A DNA stretch of 10,469 bases from Bacteroidales bacterium (GTDB taxonomy: Bacteria > Bacteroidota > Bacteroidia > Bacteroidales > WCHB1-69). A program made the translations under genes and the position numbers. The stretch is taken from contig JAIROC010000609.1 of NCBI GenBank assembly GCA_031257735.1, forward strand, positions 1-10,469. The letters are read 5' to 3'. The notes beneath the pieces are model-generated. The model ran no database searches. It saw only the letters and a list, made by a program, of their open reading frames with translations, and was not told where the DNA came from. Below, in pieces: positions 1-6,636 of the stretch; position 1 is the first letter of the stretch; each line of letters starts with the position of its first letter.

Positions 1-20
1 AGGGTGTTCAAAGTCCACTC
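1..20. repeat. Left terminal inverted repeat of the IS
   Basis: This sequence matches the reverse complement of 1545-1564 at 18 of 20 positions, with the first 14 identical (AGGGTGTTCAAAGT). The mismatches are at positions 15 and 20. It marks the end distal to the transposase promoter. Confidence 0.92.
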
Positions 21-115
21 ATCTTTTATCCTGCGGACAAAATTTCTCGACGCATAACAGTTCTATTTTCAGAGAGATGCACATCTCTCCAATCGTCTAA
101 ATTTTTCAGAGTCGT

Positions 116-1497
116 TTATTCCAAGCGGATTTTAAAATCCTCTCTTTTCATGTTCTTAATATTGGATAAATGCGGCAGGATAAAAACATGTTTAGTAACA
201 CCATTCATTTTATTTGGGGATTTTCTTCCCTTGTAAATCCCAAATATAGATTCGATAATATCAGAAGAAATATGCCATTTTTTGGTTTTATCGGATAGTT
301 TATTGTATTCTGTTTCAATATATTCTGTCATTAATCGACCGATTGAAGATATTCGTTGATTGGGTGATGTGGATAATGTTTTTAATCTCGAAAGACATTC
401 TTCCGAACTTACTTTCGAGAGTCCTTCATCTTTCAATCTCTGTAATATTGTGTTTACCGTTTGAAAAACACTGTTCAATTCGTGTATTAACATTTGGTTT
501 TGGGGAATGAACTGAAAAATTCTCTGATCTTCCTCTTTCATGCGGTCAAATGAATTTAACATTGCTACTGCCCAATCTACTGTGTCGGAAAGGTTCATGA
601 ATCGGGCTATTGTGCGTTGCTTGGGCGGAAGTAAATATGCCGCCGAACGCATTATTTCTCTGAATTTTACTTGGGTTACCTCTTTCATAAATGTCTGAAA
701 ACTATTGTCTTTTTCATATGTCTTTTGCAGGAATAGACCAATGGTATGACCCACATCTCGGATATGAACATAGTTTTTATCGCGAACTGCTTTACTTATT
801 GTACTGGCATTATCGCTTATTACGTATGCTGGAGGACTATCCATTCTCTTCTCAACTTTTGACAATTCTTCTCCTATACTTGCGCTGTTCCAACTTGTTT
901 TTACTTCCATATCCAATACTCGGACATCTTCTATTGTCAAACTTGAATCTCTCGTCTTAGCCGATGGTACTCCCAGTATTAACAATAATTTTTCACTCCC
1001 GAGCATCATGCTTTCGTCTATTATCACTGTATAACCTTCTGAATATTCCCTGAAATCTGTTTCCGTATATTTGTGATAGCCACTCTTCTGAACCCAGTTT
1101 AATATACTTGTGTAGGAGAAAAACTCTGTTAATCCTAAGTCGAACTCTTCATTTAATACTTCTAGAACTTTCACGGTTTTGCGTGAACCATAGCCACATT
1201 CTACACATATCCGTACACATAGGGATACTATCAAATCACTGTATTTATGTCCCTTTACTGGTTGCTCTGTGGATAGTCCTATTTGTATTTTTTTTTTAAT
1301 GATTTTAATTCTTTTATTTGATGATGCAGTTCTTCATTCTCTATTTTATAGTGTTCATTTTTTTTATTCAGCGCTTCTGATTGTCTCAATAATTGCTCGA
1401 GCTTTTTCAATGCTTCTCTCTTTTCTGACAACTCTTTTTCAAGATACTGTATCCGTTTTGACTGCTTCCTTTCTAATTTTGTCTCTATTTTGTTCAT
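116..1497 (-). CDS. DDE transposase, made by -1 frameshift fusion of ORF A and ORF B
   Basis: The DDE part, counted from a TTG at 1234, has acidic residues in the expected contexts: VIIDES (D73), VISDNAS (D141) and DIIESIFG (E328). The segment of about 187 residues between D141 and E328 is long, suggesting an inserted helical domain. The ORF B frame has no good start, because the TTG at 1234 lies inside conserved-looking sequence. The same frame stays open upstream through about 20 codons to the A10 run and beyond. It lies in the -1 frame relative to ORF A, so slippage would give a protein of about 460 residues: coiled coil, linker, a region with CVECGYG and SILNWV (possibly DNA-binding), then the catalytic domain. 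It should cut and join the IS ends. The gene appears intact. Confidence 0.85.
1279..1497 (-). CDS. Coiled-coil ORF A of the IS (N-terminal part of the transposase)
   Basis: The 72-residue product is almost entirely Lys/Glu/Leu heptad sequence, with leucines spaced as in a coiled coil (YLEKELSEKREALKKLEQLL). Unshifted translation stops at TAG, just after an A10 run. It starts with ATG 20 bases below a clear promoter, without an obvious Shine-Dalgarno. The ORF is most probably the N-terminal oligomerisation segment of a frameshift-fused transposase. Alone it could act as a regulator, as the short product does in several IS families. I infer both roles from architecture and recognise no named homologue. 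Confidence 0.75.
   Translation of the reverse strand: MNKIETKLERKQSKRIQYLEKELSEKREALKKLEQLLRQSEALNKKNEHYKIENEELHHQIKELKSLKKKYK
1288..1297 (-). promoter_or_regulatory. A10 slippery site for transposase frameshifting
   Basis: The minus strand has ten consecutive A residues (context TTA AAA AAA AAA TAC AAA TAG in the ORF A frame). The zero frame stops two codons later, while the -1 frame continues into the transposase. This is the arrangement of programmed -1 ribosomal (or transcriptional) slippage in IS elements. I did not identify a downstream pseudoknot. Confidence 0.75.
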
Positions 1498-1516
1498 TAT
1501 AAATAATTTTAAAGTG

Positions 1517-1547
1517 CAAAGTTAATTGTTTTTTTGGAAATGGCAAG
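1517..1547 (-). promoter_or_regulatory. Transposase promoter (Bacteroidota type)
   Basis: On the minus strand a CTTG (1547-1544) is followed after 19 bases by TAACTTTG (1524-1517). This is a perfect TAnnTTTG -7 box with a suitably spaced TTG. The orfA ATG lies 20 bases further down at 1497, giving a short leader. Confidence 0.75.
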
Positions 1548-1564
1548 TGAACTTTGAACACCCT
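1545..1564. repeat. Right terminal inverted repeat of the IS
   Basis: This is the partner of bases 1-20 in inverted orientation, ending in ACTTTGAACACCCT. Its inner edge overlaps the -33 part of the transposase promoter, so transposase bound to the end could affect its own transcription (inference). Confidence 0.92.
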
Positions 1565-1707
1565 ACCCGCAGGGACAGGATGCCTATCTCAATAGCGCCT
1601 CATTGGGGAATAGTGAACATTATCTGGAAATATTCCGACATTATAGACAGACACTAATTACCTACTGTACTCTTCGCTACGGGTCTGATTCAGACAATAG
1701 CGTTTGA
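1564..1707 (+). pseudogene. Open frame fragment cut by the IS
   Basis: A plus-strand frame is open from the last base of the IS to TGA at 1705-1707. It first reads PQGQDAYLNSASLGNSEHYL, which looks like real protein. From 1641 it runs into a repeat end (TTATAGACAGACACTA), so only about the first 26 codons are likely gene-derived. I cannot assign the family. It has no start codon, and the upstream part is not visible beyond the IS. It is probably a relic from before the IS inserted. Confidence 0.4.
1641..1656 (+). repeat. Solo copy of the MITE-like end
   Basis: TTATAGACAGACACTA is identical to 16 bases of the 20-bp inverted end of the MITE-like element at 8791-8918. No partner copy is visible nearby. 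It sits inside the relic frame next to the IS. Confidence 0.7.
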
Positions 1708-1731
1708 AAGATATACCTCCTTACAATGACG
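1657..1731 (+). repeat. Repeat debris, inverted match to 6551-6610, ending in CAATGACG
   Basis: The stretch from AATTACCT through CTCTTCGCTACGGGTCTGAT to CAGACAATAGCG is, in reverse complement, closely similar to 6551-6610. That includes the small palindrome GTCTGATTCAGAC and the AATTACC end. It is followed at 1724-1731 by CAATGACG, the repeat core seen throughout the gaps of this window. This makes the sequence just upstream of the thioesterase repeat-derived. Confidence 0.6.
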
Positions 1732-1851
1732 AGGTTGTTTGGACGTCTTTGTGTATTTTCACACAGTCTTCCTTGCATCTTTTCTTCTTTTCTTTTTTTC
1801 GTGTCTGCAATAAAGATAAAGAAAAATCGTTTGAAAGAAAAAATTAAGATT

Positions 1852-2619
1852 GTGAAGAATATACATATTGATCATTACGAAATAACTTCTTATCATGTTG
1901 ATTTCAAGCAAAGATTAACTCCTGTTTCGCTTCTTTATTTTTTACAGGAAAGTGCATGGAGACATGCTCAATCAAGAGGTTTTGGTTGGCATGATTTAGC
2001 ATTAAAGCAGGAATTTTGGATATTGGCAAAAGTACATGTTGTTATTCGGCGCATGCCCGAATGGCGGGAAAATATTAAATTGGAAACATGGGGTAAACAA
2101 CCAGAATTATTGACCGCATTTCGTGATTTTGAATTATTTGACGCGAATAATTCAACAGTAATATCGGCAACGTCATCATGGCATATATTGGATATGAAAG
2201 AACATAAACCGATGCACATGGAAAGTTTTCTGGACAAATTTCCTGTCGTTCCTAACAAACATGCTATTGAACACAAACCCGAAAAAATAAAATTACCGAA
2301 TCTGCCATCTCTTGAAGGAACATCATTTACGGTTGCACCGAGTGATATTGATATGAATCAACATGTAAATAATACCCGTTATGTACAGTGGGCAATAGAT
2401 TGCATTCCTTTTGAATTTCAACAAAAGTATGTACTTGGGGAACTTAGTGTAAATTTTGTTTCCGAAGCCCGTATTGATGAAGCATGTTATATTGAAACAT
2501 ATCAGGAAAAAGATAATCTTTTCTTACAGACAGTAATTCGTAAGGAAGATAACAGAAAATTGGCCTTAATAAAAAGTGTCTGGGTCGCTCAGGAAGGGGA
2601 AAACAGTGTTGATAAATAA
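1852..2619 (+). CDS. Acyl-ACP thioesterase
   Basis: This cytosolic hotdog-fold enzyme hydrolyses acyl-ACP to free fatty acid and ACP. From GTG 1852 the product is 255 residues, near the usual size of bacterial members. The N-terminal hotdog has YHVDFKQRLTPVSLLYFLQE and ESAWRHAQSRGFG. The C-terminal hotdog has SDIDMNQHVNN, giving D167, N169 and H171. SEAR gives E205, matching the catalytic Asp/Asn/His/Glu set of plant-type FatA/FatB enzymes. The frame is open back to ATG 1726, but that ATG lies inside a CAATGACG repeat and its extra 42 residues look unlike the family. GTG 1852 gives MKNIHIDHYEI, which fits family N termini; TTG 1831 is an alternative. No strong promoter or Shine-Dalgarno is visible. 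Family confidence is high, start moderate. Confidence 0.9.
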   Translation: MKNIHIDHYEITSYHVDFKQRLTPVSLLYFLQESAWRHAQSRGFGWHDLALKQEFWILAKVHVVIRRMPEWRENIKLETWGKQPELLTAFRDFELFDANNSTVISATSSWHILDMKEHKPMHMESFLDKFPVVPNKHAIEHKPEKIKLPNLPSLEGTSFTVAPSDIDMNQHVNNTRYVQWAIDCIPFEFQQKYVLGELSVNFVSEARIDEACYIETYQEKDNLFLQTVIRKEDNRKLALIKSVWVAQEGENSVDK

Positions 2620-2692
2620 TCTATTACAAATAAATGATAATTTTTTCTTTATTTTTTTTGTGCATTTAATAAGGATGTATTGAAAATATTTT

Positions 2693-2700
2693 TACCTTTG
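2693..2700 (+). promoter_or_regulatory. -7 box upstream of the PUR-alpha-like gene
   Basis: TACCTTTG matches the Bacteroidota TAnnTTTG consensus and is followed by CG. It lies 57 bases before the ATG at 2758. A TTG occurs only 10 bases upstream, so the -33 element is weak or absent. Confidence 0.65.
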
Positions 2701-2744
2701 CGTGAAATTTATTTTATTATTTTATAGACGAAAAAAAGAAATAT

Positions 2745-2750
2745 GGAGGA
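2745..2750 (+). promoter_or_regulatory. Shine-Dalgarno that fixes the start at 2758
   Basis: GGAGGA ends 7 bases before ATG 2758, ideal spacing. The earlier in-frame ATG at 2743 overlaps this site and so is not the preferred start. Strong Shine-Dalgarno sites are uncommon in this phylum. Confidence 0.7.
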
Positions 2751-2757
2751 CTTTTAT

Positions 2758-3096
2758 ATGAATGAAAATATTGAAAGTAAGGAAAGTAGAGAAGGGAGAG
2801 ATGACAACGAAATAATGTCAACTTATATTCGCTGTGGTAAAAGAACATACTTTTTTGATTTAAAGACATCAAGGAGGGATGAAGTATATTTAACATTGAC
2901 AGAAAGCAAACGTCGTTTTAATGACAACAATGGCCTTTTTTATGAAAAGCACAAAGTATTTATATTGGAGCAGGATTTAAAAAAAATTCATCTGGAATTG
3001 GGTAAGATGATAGAATTTATTGAAACAAATCCAGACTTAAAAAATACCATTCAAACAGTCCATTCGGAAAATGAGGAAGAAACAAAAGAGGACTAA
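2758..3096 (+). CDS. PUR-alpha-like nucleic-acid-binding protein (DUF3276)
   Basis: The 112-residue protein has the PUR repeat typical of the Bacteroidota DUF3276 family: RCGKRTYFFDLKTSRRDEVY, then LTLTESKRRFNDN, FYEKHKVFI and a C-terminal helix EQDLKKIHLELGKMIEFI. The N terminus (MNENIESKESREGRDDNE) and C terminus (ENEEETKED) are charged and probably disordered. Bacterial PUR-alpha proteins bind single-stranded DNA and RNA, and one PUR repeat per chain implies a homodimer (known for the Borrelia homologue). The target here is unknown. The gene has its own -7 box and Shine-Dalgarno. The ABC permease starts 57 bases downstream in the same direction, so read-through is possible. Confidence 0.9.
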   Translation: MNENIESKESREGRDDNEIMSTYIRCGKRTYFFDLKTSRRDEVYLTLTESKRRFNDNNGLFYEKHKVFILEQDLKKIHLELGKMIEFIETNPDLKNTIQTVHSENEEETKED

Positions 3097-3153
3097 TCGT
3101 TGTGATAATGAAAACATCAGTAAGAAAAATACTAATATCGAACATAAAAAGAT

Positions 3154-4539
3154 ATGAATAAAACAGGAGTTATTATAGGTAGAGAATATTTACATGCTAT
3201 CAAGAAAAAGTCCTTTTTGATAATGACTATATTGGGACCTATTCTGTTGGCAGCGCTTATGGTAACCCCAACATTAGTTTCTATGTATGGCAAAGAACCT
3301 ACTGTCATTGCCGTTTTGGATGAAACAAATATCTTTTCCAAACTTGATAGTCCTAACGATAAAGATATTTCATATATTTATGTGAACGCTAATGTAGACG
3401 ATCTGAAAAATGATGTTATAAACAAAAAATATACAGCGCTGTTGTATATTCGAAATAATTCGTTTAAATTTGGCGGCATGATTTATTCTTCCAAGACTTT
3501 AAGTACGGGAGTAATTTCCAATGCTCTGTCCGCAATGAAACGAAATTTATCCAATGAAATATTAATCCGGGACTTCAACATAAATGAAGATACGCTAAAC
3601 AGTTATATTGAAAAACAAACAGAACAGATAAATCTCGGATATACACATATCGACGAGGACGGGAAAGAAGAAACAAAGGCTTCCTACGATAGAGAAATTC
3701 AGTTTTTTGCAGGCTTTATTGGCGGATTTTTGATTTACATCTTTATCTTTATGTATGGGTCTATGGTATTGAGGGGTGTTTTGGAAGAAAAAAGCAATCG
3801 TATTGTGGAAATTATGGTATCTTCGGTAAAACCTGTGCAACTGATGGCAGGAAAAATTATCGGGGTAGCGCTTATCGGTTTAACTCAAATTGCATTATGG
3901 ATTATATTAACGCTTGTTATTGTTACAGCTTTTCAGTTTACGGCGCCTGCCCTTTTTGGTAACGATACTGTAAACAGCGCTGAAATCATGCAGACCATGC
4001 CGCAAACAATCAACGCAACATCATTGGATACTTCTGGTGGAGGAATGTTGTCTGTGATGGCAAATCAATCTCAATCCAATGAAATGATGCAATCCTTACT
4101 TTCGATAGATTATTTTCAATTGATTATTCTATTTCTGTTCTATTTTATGGGGGGATATTTTTTATATGCCACTCTATATGCTGCAGTAGGATCTGCAGTA
4201 GATAACGATACAGATACACAACAATTTCTTTTACCATTAACCATTCCGTTTCTTTTAACGTTAATATTGGCAGCTCCTGTTGCGGATAATCCGGATGGAC
4301 AGCTTGCTTTCTGGTTATCTATTATTCCATTTACTTCTCCTGTTTCCATGCTGGTAAGAATTCCTGCAGGAAGTGAAGTTGTTCCGATGTGGGAAATATT
4401 TTTATCCATAAGTTTATTAGTATTAGCCTGTGCAGCTTCGCTATGGATGGCAGCCAAAATATACAGAACAGGCATATTGATGTATGGAAAGAAAATCTCT
4501 TACAAAGAACTGTGGAAATGGCTGCGTTATAAAAATTAA
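3154..4539 (+). CDS. ABC-2 type transporter permease (NatB/YhaP-like)
   Basis: The 461-residue integral membrane protein has the ABC-2 exporter layout. A first membrane helix at about 21-44 (FLIMTILGPILLAALMVTP) is followed by an extracytoplasmic domain at about 45-183. A cluster of roughly five to six further helices runs from about 184 to 436. The conserved cytoplasmic signature LEEKSNRIVEIMVSSVKPVQ starts near residue 210, followed by MAGKIIGVALIGLTQ. Proteins of this type pair with a separate ATPase (NatA-like) to export ions, antibiotics or other compounds. No ATPase gene lies next to it. It sits 57 bases after the PUR-alpha gene and 43 bases before the MFS gene. The substrate cannot be predicted. 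The start is the only sensible ATG, though it has no clear Shine-Dalgarno. Confidence 0.88.
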   Translation: MNKTGVIIGREYLHAIKKKSFLIMTILGPILLAALMVTPTLVSMYGKEPTVIAVLDETNIFSKLDSPNDKDISYIYVNANVDDLKNDVINKKYTALLYIRNNSFKFGGMIYSSKTLSTGVISNALSAMKRNLSNEILIRDFNINEDTLNSYIEKQTEQINLGYTHIDEDGKEETKASYDREIQFFAGFIGGFLIYIFIFMYGSMVLRGVLEEKSNRIVEIMVSSVKPVQLMAGKIIGVALIGLTQIALWIILTLVIVTAFQFTAPALFGNDTVNSAEIMQTMPQTINATSLDTSGGGMLSVMANQSQSNEMMQSLLSIDYFQLIILFLFYFMGGYFLYATLYAAVGSAVDNDTDTQQFLLPLTIPFLLTLILAAPVADNPDGQLAFWLSIIPFTSPVSMLVRIPAGSEVVPMWEIFLSISLLVLACAASLWMAAKIYRTGILMYGKKISYKELWKWLRYKN

Positions 4540-4582
4540 AATATAAAAACAAAACTAATATAAAAATTAAAATTAACAGACT

Positions 4583-6109
4583 ATGTCAAATCAAAGTACA
4601 AAATTACTTAGGGATATTCCAGCAATACGCTGGACAGCATTGATATTATTGGCTTTTGCCATGTTTTTTTCTTATATCTTTATGGATATATTATCACCTA
4701 TTAAGTCGTTATTGGAATCGACAAAAGGGTGGGATTCTGTTTCATTTGGAAACTACGCAGGTTCTGAGACTTTTTTAAATGTATTTGTCTTTTTTCTGAT
4801 TTTTGCAGGGATTATACTGGATAAAATGGGCGTACGTTTTACGGCGATTTTGTCAGGAATTGTTATGTTAATAGGCGCTGCAATTAATTGGTATGCCGTA
4901 ACAGAAATGTTTGTTGGAACAGGACTGGAACAATGGTTTATTAATCATTTGAATTTACCTCACCCTAGCAATGCGTGGTGGAATATTACTCCCTTTTTTG
5001 GAGAAGGAATACATCCTGTAACAGGAGCTATATTAAAAGCGATGCCAGCTTCAGCCAAATTGTCGGCTATCGGTTTTATGATTTTCGGTTGCGGTGTGGA
5101 AATGGCAGGTATTACTGTTTCTCGTGGAATTGTAAAATGGTTTAAAGGAAAAGAAATGGCGCTTGCAATGGGTTCGGAAATGGCATTTGCTCGACTTGGC
5201 GTTTTCTTTGTTATGGCAATGTCTCCATGGATTGCTAATTTATCTGGCAAACCCGATGTTTCTCGTTCGGTTGCTTTTGGCTTAATCTTGTTATTAATCG
5301 CTTTAATTATGTTTATTGTTTATTTTTTTATGGACAAGAAATTAGATGCTCAAACAGGAGAAACAGAAGAAAAAGACGATCCATTTCAAATTAAAGATAT
5401 TGGTCAGATTTTAACAAGCAGTGGTTTTTGGGTTGTTGCCTTACTTTGTGTTTTGTATTATTCAGCAATATTCCCATTCCAGAAATATGCTGTAAATATG
5501 TTGGAATGTAATTTAGGACTTACCGACAAATCTGCAGGACTTTTATTTTCTTCGTTTCCACTCTTATGTGCAATCATTACTCCATTCCTCGGAAATTATA
5601 TAGATAAAAAAGGTAAAGCAGCTACCATGTTGATTTTCGGTCCTATATTATTGATTGTTTGCCATCTTACATTTGCTTTTGTTTTACCTGTTTTTAAACC
5701 CGAAATTGGCGGACCAGTATCCGTTTCAGGCGTGATTTTAGCAGCATTGACAATTACCGTATTAGGCGCTTCATTCTCTTTAGTGCCTGCATCTTTATGG
5801 CCATCTGTTCCTAAATTGGTTAACAATAAAATTATTGGTTCTGCTTATGCTCTTATTTTCTGGATACAAAATATCGGTCTATGGTTATTCCCAATGTTGT
5901 ATGGAAGAATATTAAGTTCTTCAAATCAAGATATTATTAATGATCCGAATATTGAGGAGAAACTTAAACCTGTTTTGTACAACCATACAAATCCATTAAT
6001 TATGTTTGCCTGTCTGGGTATTGCCGCATTGATTTTAGGATTCATTCTGAAAATACTGGATAAGAAAAAAAGACTTGGTTTGGAATTACCAAACATCAAA
6101 AGTAAGTAG
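4583..6109 (+). CDS. MFS transporter
   Basis: This 508-residue protein has about 12 predicted membrane helices and is a secondary transporter of the major facilitator superfamily in the inner membrane. The MFS motif A is present in both halves: GIILDKMGVR at 76-85 and the equivalent GNYIDKKGKA at 337-346. This supports the usual 6+6 fold. A charged loop between the halves (KKLDAQTGETEEKDDPFQ) is cytoplasmic. The loop around residues 110-150 is longer than usual and rich in Trp and Pro. A distant resemblance to the MFSD1 group is possible from memory, but the substrate is unknown. It starts with ATG 43 bases after the permease and is probably co-transcribed. A hairpin lies about 20 bases after the stop. 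Confidence 0.9.
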   Translation: MSNQSTKLLRDIPAIRWTALILLAFAMFFSYIFMDILSPIKSLLESTKGWDSVSFGNYAGSETFLNVFVFFLIFAGIILDKMGVRFTAILSGIVMLIGAAINWYAVTEMFVGTGLEQWFINHLNLPHPSNAWWNITPFFGEGIHPVTGAILKAMPASAKLSAIGFMIFGCGVEMAGITVSRGIVKWFKGKEMALAMGSEMAFARLGVFFVMAMSPWIANLSGKPDVSRSVAFGLILLLIALIMFIVYFFMDKKLDAQTGETEEKDDPFQIKDIGQILTSSGFWVVALLCVLYYSAIFPFQKYAVNMLECNLGLTDKSAGLLFSSFPLLCAIITPFLGNYIDKKGKAATMLIFGPILLIVCHLTFAFVLPVFKPEIGGPVSVSGVILAALTITVLGASFSLVPASLWPSVPKLVNNKIIGSAYALIFWIQNIGLWLFPMLYGRILSSSNQDIINDPNIEEKLKPVLYNHTNPLIMFACLGIAALILGFILKILDKKKRLGLELPNIKSK

Positions 6110-6120
6110 AAAATAAAAAT

Positions 6121-6160
6121 TGAGTAGGAGAAACGGGATTTATTCCCGTTTCGACCTCTC
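6121..6160 (+). terminator. Hairpin after the MFS gene, possible terminator
   Basis: GAAACGGGA (6130-6138) pairs perfectly with TCCCGTTTC (6144-6152) around the loop TTTAT. Weaker outer pairing (TGAG with CTCA) extends it to about 6121-6160. There is no T tract on either strand, so it is not a textbook intrinsic terminator. It could also be a repeat palindrome. Confidence 0.5.
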
Positions 6161-6374
6161 ATACCTTGCATGTCCGTATTTTGATACTTTTCTGTGTGCG
6201 TGATGTAAAATGCTACCAATATTTCATCTCTGATGGGATTGAGAGAAAGTGTCAAAGTCAGAAAAAAGCCATCACTGCGAAACGCCATTCTCCAAAATGT
6301 CGGAAAAAAGAAGAATGACGTCATTGTAAGTTGAAATTGTATTTACCCCAAATTATGAGTTGTCAAACTAAAAT

Positions 6375-6446
6375 AACCCATAACTAACAATTCGCTTCGC
6401 TTCGGGGTTAATCCTTTAAAATGTTGTCTGTCTCGAGTTATGGGTT
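6375..6446. repeat. 72-bp segment with 11-bp inverted ends
   Basis: AACCCATAACT (6375-6385) and AGTTATGGGTT (6436-6446) are exact inverted repeats. They flank an interior that includes the short direct repeat CGCTTCGCTTCGG. It may be a small palindromic repeat element. The right arm overlaps the heptad array. Confidence 0.55.
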
Positions 6447-6506
6447 GTGAGTTATGAGTTATGAGTTAGGCTGACGCATGAAAAAGTTTAATCAACGCCG
6501 TCATTG
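6435..6506 (+). repeat. Heptad array plus GCTGACGCA module, copy 1
   Basis: Five consecutive heptads (GAGTTAT, GGGTTGT, GAGTTAT, GAGTTAT, GAGTTAG) run from 6435 to 6469. They are followed directly by GCTGACGCATGAAA and then TAATCAACGCCGTCATTG. The same order and register occur at 8811-8868, with GAATTAT heptads. Confidence 0.75.
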
Positions 6507-6520
6507 GTAGGAGGAACAAC

Positions 6521-6565
6521 TTATGAGTTGGGCTATGCGAGAATAAACAATCAACGCTGTCATTG
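6521..6565 (+). repeat. Degenerate module, copy 2
   Basis: TTATGAGTTGGGCTATGCGAG followed by ATCAACGCTGTCATTG resembles copy 1 but has only one heptad and GGCTATGCGAG in place of GCTGACGCATG. It appears to be a decayed third member of the family. Confidence 0.55.
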
Positions 6566-6610
6566 TCTGAATCAGACCCGAAACGAAACGAAGAGCGCCG
6601 CAGGTAATTA
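6551..6610 (-). repeat. Inverted counterpart of the repeat at 1657-1707
   Basis: TGTCTGAATCAGACCCG, then GAAACGAAGAGCG and a GGTAATTA end, mirror the sequence next to the IS with small differences. The two copies lie in opposite orientation about 5 kb apart. Confidence 0.6.
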
Positions 6611-6636
6611 AATAACAAAAAAATCATCGACACCAA

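Larger units (their letters stand above)
1..1564 (-). mobile_element. Complete insertion sequence, family not assigned
   Basis: The element is bounded by terminal inverted repeats that begin AGGGTGTTCAAAGT at both ends. It contains a promoter, a small coiled-coil ORF and a DDE transposase, all on the minus strand. The size of 1564 bp and the two-ORF frameshift layout fit a simple insertion sequence. The window starts exactly at the left end, so the left flank and any target-site duplication cannot be seen. The right end abuts a broken reading frame, which suggests insertion into or beside an older gene. I cannot name the IS family. The transposase has the DDE signature with a long insertion between the second D and the E, and the inverted repeats do not match a family that I recall with certainty. 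Confidence 0.9.
6110..6636. other. Gene-free, repeat-rich gap between converging transcripts
   Basis: The gap follows the MFS gene on the plus strand and the lipoprotein gene on the minus strand. It holds the hairpin at 6130-6152, an AT-rich segment with no convincing gene (6160-6345), an 11-bp inverted pair at 6375-6446, heptad repeats, and three CGTCATTG-type cores at 6319, 6499 and 6558 (the last with one mismatch). A minus-strand frame of 132 codons across 5926-6324 runs into the MFS coding sequence and has no protein character, so I do not call it. Confidence 0.75.

Noticed and set aside
691..960. Plus-strand open frame of 89 codons, rich in Leu and Tyr
   Set aside because: It lies fully inside the transposase coding region on the other strand and has no family features or ribosome site. 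It is an antisense shadow.
1..1564. The IS as the parent of the MITE-like element at 8791-8918
   Set aside because: Its ends begin AGGGTGTTCAAAGT and share no similarity with TAGTGTCTGTCTATAAAGTA.
3103..3159. Tiny frame in the gap before the ABC permease (about 18 codons, MKTSVRKILISNIKRYE)
   Set aside because: It is too short to judge, with no Shine-Dalgarno and no recognisable peptide type. It overlaps the permease start, so it could at most be a leader peptide.
6130..6152. Hairpin as a riboswitch or tRNA-like structure
   Set aside because: It is a simple 9-bp stem with a 5-base loop after a stop codon and has no conserved riboswitch or tRNA features.
5926..6324. Minus-strand frame of 132 codons between the MFS and lipoprotein genes
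   Set aside because: It overlaps the end of the MFS gene, starts with low-complexity Phe residues and crosses a hairpin and repeats. It shows no protein character.
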